A stretch of 10,609 bases of DNA from Candidatus Ratteibacteria bacterium (GCA_028715665.1 JAQURI010000046.1:1-10609); one strand, 5' to 3'. Numbered from the stretch's first letter, positions 1-7,782 are shown. Numbers and translations are program-made. The notes: generated by a model not told the origin, from the letters alone.

Positions 1-1216
1 CGGAAGTTATTATAGTATAATCGGATTTTTTAGAAGAAATCTCACCCATAATAGGTCTTTTGCCTTTATCTCTGTCTCCGCCGCACCCGAACACCGTTAT
101 CAATTTCCCTTTTGTGAGGTCTCTTGTCGTTTCGAGCACCTTTGCCAAGGCATCCGGAGTATGAGCATAATCTATAATTGCTGCTATTCCGTTCTTTTTA
201 AAAACTTGGAAACGGCCTGTTACTTGTTTTATATTTTTAAAGCTTTCAATAACCCTATTAATATCCAAACCATGCATGCCCGCAAAAGATATTGCAGCAA
301 GAATATTATAAAGATTAAAATTACCGACCAACGGGACGCTTATTTTGCCTTTATGCCAAGGCGAATTAATATAGAATATCGTGTTGTCCCAATCAGATTC
401 CACTTCTGAAGCGTAAACATCGTTTGTTTTATCCAGCCCATAAAAAACAGTCGGTAAATTCGAAACGGGAAAACTTTTCAGGGTCTTGTCATCGCCGTTC
501 ATGATTAAAAATTTATTTTTTTTGCTGCTTAAATAGAGTAAATCTATCAGTCTTTTTTTTGATGAAATATAATCGGAAACTGTCGGATGATAATCAAGGT
601 GGTCCCTTTCGATATTCGTAAAAATACACGAATCAAACTGAATTGCGTCCACTCTCTTTTGCGCAAGAGAATGAGAAGATACTTCCATCACAACGGCTTT
701 CACTTTGTCAGCTCCCATTTTGCTCAAAAGTTCGCTTAAAAAAACAGGAGGAGGAGTAGTATGAGAGGAGGGAATAACTCTTTCTCCCCAACAATAATCT
801 ATAGTCCCTATTCTCCCCGTAATCAAATCGTGTGACTTCAGAATATTGTCAACCAGATAGGAAACAGTGGTTTTTCCGTTAGTCCCGGTAATCCCTATAA
901 TTTTCATACTATGCGTCGGACTACCGTAGAAATTGTCTGCCATTTTAGCAAGAGCTTTCTGTGTGTCTTGAACATAAACATAAGTTATACCGTTAAGAGA
1001 AAGTTTAAAATTTCTATCCATTACAACCGCAACAGCTCCCCTTTTTATCACATCCAACATGAAATCATGTCCATTGCGCAGGCTCCCTTTTACCGCCACA
1101 AACAGATACCCCGGCTTTACTTCCGCTGAGTGAGAAGACATTCCCCTAATATTTATATCCTTATTGCCGGTGATTTTTTCTATTGAGATATCTTTTAAAA
1201 CCTCTTTAAGTTGCAT
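1..1216 (-). CDS. murE: UDP-N-acetylmuramyl-tripeptide synthetase MurE (3' end cut by window edge)
   Basis: Cytoplasmic ATP-dependent Mur ligase that adds the third stem-peptide residue (meso-diaminopimelate or lysine) to UDP-MurNAc-L-Ala-D-Glu. The frame reads open from the ATG at 1216 to the left edge, about 405 residues of the usual 480-500. Visible motifs are the ATP-binding loop GITGTNGKTT at about residues 108-117, a TTP segment, MEVSSH, TNIERDHLDYH, the YISSKK stretch around the expected carbamylated lysine, and DYAHTPDAL. The last complete residues match the KRPIMG...DYTIITS stretch just ahead of the DNPR-type motif that distinguishes mDAP from lysine enzymes, so the amino acid added cannot be read here. 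The ribosome site is weak (GAGAG about 9 bases upstream). The gene follows ftsI by 78 bp of AT-rich sequence in which I see no convincing promoter or terminator, so it is probably cotranscribed with the dcw genes. Confidence 0.95.
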   Translation of the reverse strand, partial: MQLKEVLKDISIEKITGNKDINIRGMSSHSAEVKPGYLFVAVKGSLRNGHDFMLDVIKRGAVAVVMDRNFKLSLNGITYVYVQDTQKALAKMADNFYGSPTHSMKIIGITGTNGKTTVSYLVDNILKSHDLITGRIGTIDYCWGERVIPSSHTTPPPVFLSELLSKMGADKVKAVVMEVSSHSLAQKRVDAIQFDSCIFTNIERDHLDYHPTVSDYISSKKRLIDLLYLSSKKNKFLIMNGDDKTLKSFPVSNLPTVFYGLDKTNDVYASEVESDWDNTIFYINSPWHKGKISVPLVGNFNLYNILAAISFAGMHGLDINRVIESFKNIKQVTGRFQVFKKNGIAAIIDYAHTPDALAKVLETTRDLTKGKLITVFGCGGDRDKGKRPIMGEISSKKSDYTIITS

Positions 1217-1294
1217 AATTTTGTCTCTCGGTCTTGAGTGAAAGTAATAAATAAAACCTTAAATAAACTAATGTAATATTATCTTGACTAAAGA

Positions 1295-2989
1295 TTACAA
1301 CTCTGCCATATCCAAATGTATCTTGTCAGGCGGAATTTCCAAATATCTCAAAGTTTTTTCCATTATATTTTTGAACGAGGGAGCTGCTACTTGTCCGCCG
1401 TAGTAAGCACCTTTTGGTTCATCTATCACCAATAAAACCAGCACTTGCGGGTCATTGGCAGGAGCATATCCAATAAAAGAAGATACAAATTTTGTCAGGG
1501 AATATCCTTCTCCCGGGATGTATTTTTGAGAGGTTCCGGTCTTACCAGCTATTTCGTATCCGTCCACAGCAGCTGCTTTTCCCGTACCATTCCTTACGAC
1601 ATCGACAAGCAAATCTGTTAAAAGCTGCGCAGAATCACCGGAAATCACTCTTCTCTTTGTAGTCGGGGAATTCTTAGCAACAACTGACCCTTTCTCATTC
1701 ACAATTTCCCTAACCACGAACGGCTTTAAAAGCGTGCCGCCATTGGCTACAGCCGCAACTGCCGAAGACAACTGCAGAGGCGTAACTCCTATTTCCTGCC
1801 CATAAGGTATAGCCCCTATAGACAATTTGGACCATTGATTTACATCCCGCAACAATCCGTTTGCTTCTCCCGCCAAATCTATACCAGTTTTTTCACCGAA
1901 ACCGAATTTTTTGAGATATTGATATAATTCTTTCTCTCCTATCTTCTGCCCAATTTTTGTAAAAGCTATATTCGAAGAATATAACAACGCTTCTTTAAAA
2001 GTCAGCCAACCGTAAGGATGCACATCGCGAATAGTATGTCCAGCCAACTTATAGCTACCATTTTCGCAGAATATTTGGTCTTTGGGATTAATTATTTTTT
2101 CTTCCAATGCGGCGGAGGCGGTAATTATCTTAAATGTGGAACCTGGTTCGTAAAGGTCTGTTATAGCCCTATTCCTAAAATGAGATGCTGAAAATTCTCC
2201 AAACCTATTCGGGTCATAAGAAGGATAATTCGCCAACGCAAGAACCTCGCAAGTCTTAGGGTCTAAAACAACGGCGATAGCCGATACCGGGTCAAATCTT
2301 TGCTGAATTTCCCCAAGCTCGCTTTCCGCAATATACTGGATGACTCTATCTATTGTAAGGTATATATCGCAGCCTTTCTCAAGAGCAGAAATTTTACCGT
2401 CCAACGTATAAAGAATATTCCCTTTTGCATCTCTCTGTGCCAGTTTGAATCCGGATTTCCCTTTCAGATAATCTTCATAATCGCGCTCAATGCCTTCCAA
2501 ACCGTGGTCAGACCCGACAAAGCCCACAATATTGGCAGCAAGCTCGCCGCAAGGATAAATTCTATTTTTATTTTCCGTCCATTCTATTCCTCTTGCCAAA
2601 TTTTTCTTTACCAAGTTAAGGAAATTTTCATCGGCAGAGCGGTCAAGATATATGAAATTTGCTCTGCTATTGATTTTCTTTTCTACATTAGACCAATCCT
2701 GACCCGCAAGGACAAAAAGCTGTTTTAATTTTTCCTTATCAATCGTATTGGAAGTCCTTCTCCAGAAAATTTCATAAGACGGGACATTTAAGGCCAAGGG
2801 GTTACCGTTCCTGTCGAAAATCTTTCCCCTCTCAGCTTGTATTTTGATAGTGGTATTATGTAAATTATTTGCATCCATAGCAAAATTGTCTCCGTTAACT
2901 ATCTGCAAAGCTACCAGCCTTAAAACAAGCGAAGAGAATGTGCATATTATAAAAATAACAACAAGATAAAGTTTTCTTTTTACGACCAT
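1295..2989 (-). CDS. ftsI: Septal peptidoglycan transpeptidase, class B penicillin-binding protein (FtsI/PBP3, SpoVD-like)
   Basis: Membrane-anchored D,D-transpeptidase that cross-links septal peptidoglycan as part of the divisome. The 564 residues are normal for FtsI. A single membrane anchor lies at about residues 7-30. The class B dimerisation region starts with RGKIFDRNG (54-62) and includes IVGFVG...LEGIERDYEDYL (154-175). The transpeptidase domain has all three active-site motifs: STFK with catalytic Ser284, SSN at 338-340, and KTGT at 483-486. No C-terminal PASTA domain follows, so it resembles FtsI more than Firmicute PBP2x or SpoVD. The ATG at 2989 has AAAGG seven bases upstream. Its place between ftsL and murE is the classical dcw position, which favours FtsI over the elongation-specific PBP2. 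Confidence 0.95.
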   Translation of the reverse strand: MVVKRKLYLVVIFIICTFSSLVLRLVALQIVNGDNFAMDANNLHNTTIKIQAERGKIFDRNGNPLALNVPSYEIFWRRTSNTIDKEKLKQLFVLAGQDWSNVEKKINSRANFIYLDRSADENFLNLVKKNLARGIEWTENKNRIYPCGELAANIVGFVGSDHGLEGIERDYEDYLKGKSGFKLAQRDAKGNILYTLDGKISALEKGCDIYLTIDRVIQYIAESELGEIQQRFDPVSAIAVVLDPKTCEVLALANYPSYDPNRFGEFSASHFRNRAITDLYEPGSTFKIITASAALEEKIINPKDQIFCENGSYKLAGHTIRDVHPYGWLTFKEALLYSSNIAFTKIGQKIGEKELYQYLKKFGFGEKTGIDLAGEANGLLRDVNQWSKLSIGAIPYGQEIGVTPLQLSSAVAAVANGGTLLKPFVVREIVNEKGSVVAKNSPTTKRRVISGDSAQLLTDLLVDVVRNGTGKAAAVDGYEIAGKTGTSQKYIPGEGYSLTKFVSSFIGYAPANDPQVLVLLVIDEPKGAYYGGQVAAPSFKNIMEKTLRYLEIPPDKIHLDMAEL

Positions 2990-3016
2990 TTTTTAGCCTT
3001 TAAAAACTAATTTTTA

Positions 3017-3325
3017 CTAATCTACCATCGGTTTGACCTTAATTGTCCTAATTTGCCATTTCTCCGGAAAATTCATGCCATTACGAAGAGCTTCTTTTTC
3101 TATCCTTGACGGAGATTTTAAAAATTCTAATTCTTTCTTCAGAGTTTCCCTGTCTTTTAACAATTCTTTTTCCGTTTTATTGCTGCCGGAAATTTCATAT
3201 TGCAAATTATTTATAAGTACGCGCAAATGGACAACAAACAGGGCAATTGTCAAAATAAAGAAAATTGCAAAAAAAGTTTTGCTATTTTGTTTAAGATTTC
3301 CTCGCCCTTTTGTTATCTTTCTCAT
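3017..3325 (-). CDS. ftsL: FtsL-like bitopic cell division protein
   Basis: Small divisome protein, expected to form the FtsQ-FtsL-FtsB type subcomplex that activates FtsW/FtsI. Its 102 residues show the family layout: a basic cytoplasmic tail (1-16), one membrane segment at about 17-38, and a charged coiled-coil-like stretch (about 39-75, rich in Glu, Lys and Leu) on the outer face. The tail ends in a PSRIEKEALRNGMNFP segment of the kind seen in FtsL/DivIC proteins. Sequence conservation in this family is low, so the name rests on size, topology and position between rsmH and ftsI. The ATG lies three bases after the rsmH stop, suggesting translational coupling; no strong Shine-Dalgarno is visible. 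Confidence 0.85.
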   Translation of the reverse strand: MRKITKGRGNLKQNSKTFFAIFFILTIALFVVHLRVLINNLQYEISGSNKTEKELLKDRETLKKELEFLKSPSRIEKEALRNGMNFPEKWQIRTIKVKPMVD

Positions 3326-3328
3326 TGT

Positions 3329-4279
3329 TCAATTCAGTATAATTCTCACTTTTTCCGCCACGCGTAATTTAGCCGAACGCGAACGGGGATTTGCAATTGT
3401 TTCTTCCAAGGAGGGTCTAATAGGTTTTTTGGTAATAATTCTCATAGTGCCTTGTTCTTGTGCCGCCTTAAAAGCTCTTTTAACCAGTCTGTCTTCCAAA
3501 GAGTGATAAGAAATCGCACAAACCCTGCCTCCATCCGCCAATAAGTCAGGAACTTTAGGCAATATTTTTTCTATCGATTCTATTTCTCTGTTTACGGCAA
3601 TCCTAAAAGCCTGGAATGTTCTTGTAGCAGGATCTATCTTGCCTTTGCCCCTGCCTAAAGCTTTGCTCGCAATCTCTGCCAATTCAAAAGTGGTTTTTAT
3701 TCTTTTATCTCGCCGTTTTTGAATTATCCTCTTAGCTATAAGAGATGCGCGTCTTTCTTCTCCGAAATTTCTCAAAATACTATAAAGGTCCTTATAATCG
3801 GATTCATTCACCAACTCTTCACAAGTTAATAAAGACGAAGAATTAAACCTCATATCTAAAGGCCCGTTGTTTCTAAAAGAAAACCCTCTTGAAAAATTTT
3901 CGAGTTGAAACGAAGAAATGCCGAAGTCAAATAAAATTCCGTCTACTTTGCTTATTTTAAGTTTATCAATACAGGACGGAAGGTTAAAAAAATCATCGTT
4001 GAACAGCGCAAAATTTTTGCCTATTTTAGAAAGTCTCTTTCCGGCCGCATCCAATAATTCGCTGTCCTTGTCCAATCCCACAAGAAAACCTTTCTCGCCA
4101 ATATTGTTAAGAATCTGTTCGGAATGTCCCCCTTCGCCCACCGTGCAATCCACATAAATTCCGTTCTCCCTCAAATGTAAAGATTGCAAAACTTCCTTAA
4201 GAAGGACCGGAATATGAACAATTCTTTCGGTTCTCGGTTCTTGCTTTTCGGTTTTTACAAATAGTTCGTTCATTTTCAA
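3329..4279 (-). CDS. rsmH: 16S rRNA (cytosine(1402)-N(4))-methyltransferase RsmH (MraW)
   Basis: SAM-dependent enzyme that methylates N4 of C1402 in the decoding centre of 16S rRNA. At 316 residues it has the normal family length. Diagnostic segments are HIPVLLKEV (22-30), the SAM-binding DCTVGEGGHS (44-53), GLDKD (68-72), DGILFDFGISSFQL (113-126), RGFSFRNNGPLDMR (131-144) and, near the C-terminus, ISYHSLEDRLVK. The longest frame opens with TTG at 4279; an ATG two codons later (4273) is an equally good start. The only ribosome-site candidate is a poor AGG at 4285-4287, five bases before the TTG and eleven before the ATG, so the start is uncertain by six bases. It lies 31 bp after mraZ and directly before ftsL, the standard dcw order. 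Confidence 0.96.
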   Translation of the reverse strand: MKMNELFVKTEKQEPRTERIVHIPVLLKEVLQSLHLRENGIYVDCTVGEGGHSEQILNNIGEKGFLVGLDKDSELLDAAGKRLSKIGKNFALFNDDFFNLPSCIDKLKISKVDGILFDFGISSFQLENFSRGFSFRNNGPLDMRFNSSSLLTCEELVNESDYKDLYSILRNFGEERRASLIAKRIIQKRRDKRIKTTFELAEIASKALGRGKGKIDPATRTFQAFRIAVNREIESIEKILPKVPDLLADGGRVCAISYHSLEDRLVKRAFKAAQEQGTMRIITKKPIRPSLEETIANPRSRSAKLRVAEKVRIILN

Positions 4280-4310
4280 AACAACCTAAAACCACAACCG
4301 AACAACCCGA

Positions 4311-4766
4311 CTAAATTCGGAATTCTTCCAACTTATCGGTAATGTCTTCGACTCTATCTCCAGTGTCTTTGCAATAATCTTTCCACTTTTGTTTTGCCCA
4401 TATCTCTATTCTGCTGGAAACCCCTATAATCACTACCTCTTTTTCTATCCCGGCATATTCTTTCAGTGAAGGGGGAAAAGGAATTCTTCCCTGTGCATCC
4501 GTAATACACAAAGAAGCACCGGAGAACAAATGCCTTGTAAATGCGCGAGCATCCCGGGCAGTAATGGGTAAGGTCTTGGCTTTGTCTTCCAACTTTTCCC
4601 ATTCTTCTTCGGGAAATAGGAACAGACACCCGTCCAAACCCCTTGACAAGACAAGCTTTTCCCCTTTTTTAAAAGCTTTTCTAAATCTTGCGGGAATAAA
4701 AAGGCGGTTCTTCTCATCAATAGTATGTGAATATTCTCCGTAAAGCCGTTTTGTTTTATTCTCCAC
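4311..4766 (-). CDS. mraZ: Transcriptional regulator MraZ
   Basis: First gene of the dcw cluster and, in bacteria where it has been studied, a DNA-binding repressor of its own operon. The protein carries two AbrB/SpoVT-like swapped-hairpin repeats: the first begins GEYSHTIDEKNRLFIPARFRKAF and the second contains SLCITDAQGRIPFPPSLKEYAGI. MraZ proteins normally begin only a few residues before the G-E-Y/F-x-H segment. The frame is open from GTG at 4781, but I prefer the in-frame GTG at 4766: the consensus promoter puts the transcription start near 4781, and GGAG (4776-4779) lies nine bases before 4766. This gives 151 residues rather than 156. The choice of start matters because the putative operator overlaps this region. 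Confidence 0.94.
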   Translation of the reverse strand: MENKTKRLYGEYSHTIDEKNRLFIPARFRKAFKKGEKLVLSRGLDGCLFLFPEEEWEKLEDKAKTLPITARDARAFTRHLFSGASLCITDAQGRIPFPPSLKEYAGIEKEVVIIGVSSRIEIWAKQKWKDYCKDTGDRVEDITDKLEEFRI

Positions 4767-4785
4767 TTTTCCCCACTCCACGCCA
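4761..4785 (-). promoter_or_regulatory. Putative MraZ operator: three TGGNG direct repeats at 10-bp period
   Basis: Reading the minus strand, TGGCG (4785-4781), TGGGG (4775-4771) and TGGAG (4765-4761) are spaced exactly 10 bp apart, with five bases between copies. E. coli MraZ is known to bind TGGGN direct repeats separated by five bases upstream of mraZ, so architecture and location agree. Here the array covers the predicted transcription start, ribosome site and start codon, which suggests repression by blocking promoter clearance. A fourth TGGAG (4780-4776) lies in one spacer. Binding itself is inferred. Confidence 0.7.
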
Positions 4786-4787
4786 CA

Positions 4788-4815
4788 ATTATAGAATATA
4801 GTTTCAATCTGTCAA
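4788..4815 (-). promoter_or_regulatory. Sigma-70 type promoter for mraZ and the dcw operon
   Basis: On the minus strand a perfect -35 box TTGACA (4815-4810) is followed after 16 bp by a perfect -10 box TATAAT (4793-4788). Initiation would fall near 4781, at the first TGG repeat of the MraZ operator. The alignment of the two elements supports both. Another TATAAT (4868-4863) lies upstream but has no convincing -35 partner. Confidence 0.8.
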
Positions 4816-4937
4816 GCATATCTATTTTCCTCATGCAATCCCAAAAGTGGAGTCACGTAGAGATTATACAACATATAGACAAAATATACTTCAATAACCC
4901 CATAAAATGTGGAGATTATTTTCTCCGCCAAAATTTA

Positions 4938-5051
4938 CCCCCACATCAAAATTTCTCCAGAATTCCCGTGAAGCTCTACCGCCTTACAGTGATGGCTTCT
5001 CTTTTTGCGGGATTCCGCTGTGGTGCGTGGGTAAAGTTTTTGGTGTGGGGG
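4938..5051. repeat. 114-bp nested inverted-repeat element between the B12 and dcw operons
   Basis: Three pairs of inverted arms nest in register. The outer 14-base arms are CCCCCACATCAAAA (4938-4951) and TTTTGGTGTGGGGG (5038-5051), with one non-Watson-Crick position. The middle arms are GAATTCCCG (4960-4968) and CGGGATTC (5008-5015), with a one-base bulge. The inner arms are GAAGC (4970-4974) and GCTTC (4995-4999), leaving a 20-base loop. The whole element could form one long imperfect hairpin. It lies 22 bp after the ATPase stop, so as minus-strand RNA it could be a 3' structure or weak terminator (followed by TAAATTTTGG) for the B12 operon. Alternatively it is a palindromic repeat or MITE-like element; I see no target-site duplication. 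I found no gene in the surrounding 4782-5073 stretch. Confidence 0.6.
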
Positions 5052-5073
5052 GATGTCACAGAAAACAACTGTC

Positions 5074-5880
5074 TTAGTCCGATTTGCGATATTCTTCCGG
5101 GTGGGGAACGACAAATACATGGGGCATGCCCGATACAATGCTTTTTTGGACTATAACAGGGGTGTTATACACTTTCTCCAACGATTGATATGTTAAAACT
5201 TCTTCGGGAGTTCCGGCAGAAAAAACCCTGCCGTTATCAAGAAGGAGTAACTTATCGCAGTAATCGCTGGCAAGATTAAGGTCATGGAAAATAGCCGAAA
5301 TCGTCAGGGAATTTTCCTTATTTAGTTTCCTCAATAAATCCAAAATCATAACTTGATGTCCTATATCTAAATGAGAAGTCGGTTCGTCCAACAAAAGAAT
5401 CTGCGGCTGTTGAACCAAGGCACGCGCTACTGCAGCGCGTTGAATTTCTCCTCCGCTAAGACTATTTACCAATCTTTCTTTTAGTTGGAAGGTTTCGGTT
5501 AACTTCAGGGCGGTTTCAACTATTTCTTCGTCTTTTTTACCTTCCCAAAATTGAAAAGCATTTTGATAAGGAATCCTGCCCAAAAAAACAAAATCTTCTA
5601 CGCTTATGTCGAACTCCATGTTAAAATTCTGCGGGACGACAGCTATTTTTCGGGCAATTTCCTTAAATCCCATTTTGCCGATATCAGCCCCGTCGAGCAA
5701 AATTTCCCCTGCTTGAATTGGCAGAATTTTCGTAATTGCTTTGATAAGCGTAGTCTTACCGGAACCGTTAGGGCCAACAATACCCATGAATTCTTTTTTC
5801 TTTAATCCAAAGTTGATATTTTCAAGAATAAATCCCGAAGGATATCCACAAGTGAGGTTTTTTACTTCCAACATTTTCAT
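5074..5880 (-). CDS. btuD: ABC transporter ATPase, cobalamin/iron-chelate importer family (BtuD/FecE/HmuV type)
   Basis: Cytoplasmic ATPase that powers the adjacent FecCD-type permease. All ABC motifs are present in its 268 residues: Walker A GPNGSGKT (36-43), Q-loop Gln84 in VPQNFN, signature LSGGE (141-145), Walker B ILLLDE (161-166), the D-loop around SHLD, and switch His199 in IFHDLNLASDYC, a segment typical of this subfamily. About 20 further residues end in PHPEEYRKSD. ATG 5880 directly abuts the permease stop; a second ATG at 5874 lies ten bases after AGG and may be the real start. The family also carries siderophores and haem, so the assignment to cobalamin comes from the upstream riboswitch and B12-dependent enzymes. 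It is the last gene of the operon. Confidence 0.9.
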   Translation of the reverse strand: MKMLEVKNLTCGYPSGFILENINFGLKKKEFMGIVGPNGSGKTTLIKAITKILPIQAGEILLDGADIGKMGFKEIARKIAVVPQNFNMEFDISVEDFVFLGRIPYQNAFQFWEGKKDEEIVETALKLTETFQLKERLVNSLSGGEIQRAAVARALVQQPQILLLDEPTSHLDIGHQVMILDLLRKLNKENSLTISAIFHDLNLASDYCDKLLLLDNGRVFSAGTPEEVLTYQSLEKVYNTPVIVQKSIVSGMPHVFVVPHPEEYRKSD

Positions 5881-6897
5881 CTAACCTATAATTAGTTTCT
5901 TTTTAAGGATCGAATAGATAAACAAGGTTCCGCCCAATATTCCGGTAATAACGCCCACAGGCAACTCCAAAGGCGCAATCACAATCCTTGCTAAAGCGTC
6001 GCAAAAAACAAGAAACCCTCCGCCTAAAAGAAAAACGGAAATATTAAGAATGCGATAATCGTTACCCACAAACATTCTTACAAAATGCGGAACTAAAAGT
6101 CCAACAAATCCTATTATCCCTGCAACGGATACGCTAAATCCCGTAAGCACGGAAGCTGTTACAAAAAGTAGTCTCTTTGTTTTTTCCACATTAATCCCTA
6201 AATGTGCTGCTTCTTCTTCCCCCAAGAGCAAAGCATTAAGGTCGAAACAGAAAAAATAAGAAACAATCAGCCCGAAAACGGACATAATAACCGCTGCCCA
6301 CATTAAATTCATGTTCGGCTGTTCCAACGAACCCATCATCCAGAATATAATGCCGTGCAAATTTTCCGTTTTCGAAACTGCCATCAAAAGCATAAGAAGA
6401 GAAGAACAGACAAAACTTATCATCACTCCGCATAAAAGAAGCTCATGCATTTTGAGTATTCTTTTATTTATGCTCAAAAAATACAAAATGATAATCACGA
6501 CGGTTCCTCCCAAAAAGCCCGATATCGGCAAAGATATTACTCCTAAAATTTTTGCTATTCCCAAAACCATATTCAAAGTCACGCCTAAAACAGCTCCGCC
6601 GGAAATTCCCAAAGTATACGGCTCGACTAAAGGGTTTCTGAAAATCCCCTGCAGAATTACGCCAGCTAAAGATAGGGCTCCTCCGACAGCAAAACCGAGA
6701 ATTATTCTGGGCAGCCTTATATCAAAAAGAATACTGAATTCCGGCGAACCCCTCTTAATAGAAAATATTATCTCTTTAAAATAAAACCCTCCCGAGCCTA
6801 CGCACAAGGAAAAAACCCCGATAGCCAAAACAAAAAGCAGAAGAATACAAATCCAAGTTGTCCAGCTCGCCAATTTTTTCTTTCTTTTTATAGACAT
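5881..6897 (-). CDS. btuC: FecCD-family permease of a cobalamin-type ABC importer (BtuC-like)
   Basis: Inner-membrane channel subunit, 338 residues, predominantly hydrophobic with around ten membrane spans after a basic N-terminus. Family segments are RLPRIILGFAVGGALSLAG followed by QGIFRNPLVEPYTLGISGGA (about 61-102), LGEEEAAHLGINVEKTKRLL, which forms the coupling loop to the ATPase, GIIGFVGLLVPHFVR, and the C-terminal LPVGVITGILGGTLF. The ATG at 6897 lies nine bases after GGAG, and that ribosome site overlaps the stop of the binding-protein gene. The ATPase start abuts the stop of this gene with no gap. The BtuFCD gene order and tight spacing indicate one importer. Specificity for B12 rather than iron chelates is inferred from the operon. 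Confidence 0.92.
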   Translation of the reverse strand: MSIKRKKKLASWTTWICILLLFVLAIGVFSLCVGSGGFYFKEIIFSIKRGSPEFSILFDIRLPRIILGFAVGGALSLAGVILQGIFRNPLVEPYTLGISGGAVLGVTLNMVLGIAKILGVISLPISGFLGGTVVIIILYFLSINKRILKMHELLLCGVMISFVCSSLLMLLMAVSKTENLHGIIFWMMGSLEQPNMNLMWAAVIMSVFGLIVSYFFCFDLNALLLGEEEAAHLGINVEKTKRLLFVTASVLTGFSVSVAGIIGFVGLLVPHFVRMFVGNDYRILNISVFLLGGGFLVFCDALARIVIAPLELPVGVITGILGGTLFIYSILKKKLIIG

Positions 6898-6903
6898 AAA
6901 TAC

Positions 6904-7773
6904 CTACTCCATTTCGGAATAAAGAATGCGAGATATTTCCTTCAATGTCTCTACAAAACTCAACGGAGTCGGACTGCATATATCGTAAGCATTGAATATA
7001 TATATTCTCTTTTGTTTAACAGCATTGATGTTTCCCAGTTTCATCCAGTTAGCTTTTTCTTCATCGGCTAATATTCCCATTTCTATAATAATTATTACAT
7101 CCGGATTGTGCCGCACGACATATTCCCTGCTTACAAGTCCGTTTTCTCCGTCCGGACCCAAATTTATACCGCCCGCCAACTCAATAAAATTATTTATCAA
7201 GGAATTTTTTGCGGCAACCCAAAGCGGATTTGCTCCTATCTGGACAATAACTTTCTTCTTTGGCAAATCCTTATTTTTTAAGGAAAGTCCAAGAACTTTT
7301 TTTTCTGCACTTAAAACAATTTCACTGCCGATTTCTTCTTTGCCCGCAAGCCGCGCTAACTGTAAAAACTGTTTGCAGAGCTGCTGAAAATTTTTAATTT
7401 CGTCAAAGACCACAACATCTATATTCAGATTTTTCAATTCCTGTATCGTTTTTATGTCGGTTAATCCGGTAGCAATAACGATATCCGGCTTAAGCATCAA
7501 TATTTTTTCCGCATTTGCGTCCGTAATAGTTCCGATTACCTCTTTCCCCTTGACTTCGCAATACATCGTAACTCCGACAATTTTATCCTCTGCTTCTAAA
7601 AGAGAAAGCTGTCTGGTAATCGCAGGACCAAGAGAAACTATTCTTTGAAGGTCAGCGTCTTCAGCAAAAAGAGTTGAACCAATAACCAAGATACAATATA
7701 CAAAAATTAGACCGTTAAAATATTTCTTGGTTTTAAGATTGATAGTTGATAACTGATAATTGTTCATTGACAA
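6904..7773 (-). CDS. btuF: Periplasmic cobalamin-type substrate-binding protein (BtuF-like, Peripla_BP_2 fold)
   Basis: Receptor that delivers the substrate to the BtuC-like permease. It has 289 residues. A hydrophobic signal segment lies at about residues 20-36 (GLIFVYCILVIGSTLFA), with probable cleavage after LFA; there is no lipobox cysteine. The mature part starts with RIVSLGPAITRQLSLL, contains LKPDIVIATG in the first lobe and HNPDVIIIIEMG in the second, and ends with SFVETLKEISRIL, all typical of the BtuF/FhuD class. The frame opens with TTG at 7773, seven bases after AGGG, which overlaps the stop of the preceding gene. ATG 7767 is the alternative, but its spacing of 13 is poor. The first codons are built from the heptamer repeat at 7740-7774, which may explain the long polar pre-signal segment. 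Confidence 0.88.
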   Translation of the reverse strand: MSMNNYQLSTINLKTKKYFNGLIFVYCILVIGSTLFAEDADLQRIVSLGPAITRQLSLLEAEDKIVGVTMYCEVKGKEVIGTITDANAEKILMLKPDIVIATGLTDIKTIQELKNLNIDVVVFDEIKNFQQLCKQFLQLARLAGKEEIGSEIVLSAEKKVLGLSLKNKDLPKKKVIVQIGANPLWVAAKNSLINNFIELAGGINLGPDGENGLVSREYVVRHNPDVIIIIEMGILADEEKANWMKLGNINAVKQKRIYIFNAYDICSPTPLSFVETLKEISRILYSEME

Positions 7774-7774
7774 T
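7740..7774. repeat. Degenerate heptanucleotide tandem repeat over the btuF start
   Basis: The plus strand reads as five successive 7-mers: TGATAGT, TGATAAC, TGATAAT, TGTTCAT, TGACAAT. All begin TG and most fit TGATAAY. The array spans the possible btuF start codons and first codons; read on the minus strand it encodes NNYQLSTIN. Period-7 arrays resemble the short tandem repeats described in cyanobacteria, but any relationship is speculative. Confidence 0.6.
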
Positions 7775-7782
7775 TGTTTTCC

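Noticed and set aside
1217..1294. Possible promoter between ftsI and murE
   Set aside because: The gap is AT-rich, but I could not place -35 and -10 boxes with acceptable spacing.
4463..4834. 123-codon minus-strand frame overlapping mraZ
   Set aside because: It runs in another frame through mraZ and its promoter. The mraZ frame carries the AbrB-type motifs, so this is a shadow.
4847..4914. Plus-strand GTGGAG copies (4847-4852, 4909-4914) as further MraZ sites
   Set aside because: They are 62 bp apart, in the opposite orientation and without the 10-bp periodic array, so chance occurrence is adequate.
5007..5018. GCGG-GATT-CCGC hairpin next to a T-run as an intrinsic terminator
   Set aside because: The stem has only four pairs. 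The T-run precedes the hairpin on the plus strand and becomes an A-run after it on the minus strand, the wrong arrangement for the minus-strand operon.
4833..5156. 107-codon plus-strand frame in the B12-dcw intergenic region
   Set aside because: It overlaps the inverted-repeat element and the end of the ATPase gene. It has no ribosome site and no recognisable domain.
7740..7774. Heptamer array considered as a CRISPR remnant
   Set aside because: The units are only seven bases and contiguous, with no spacers, so it is a simple tandem repeat.
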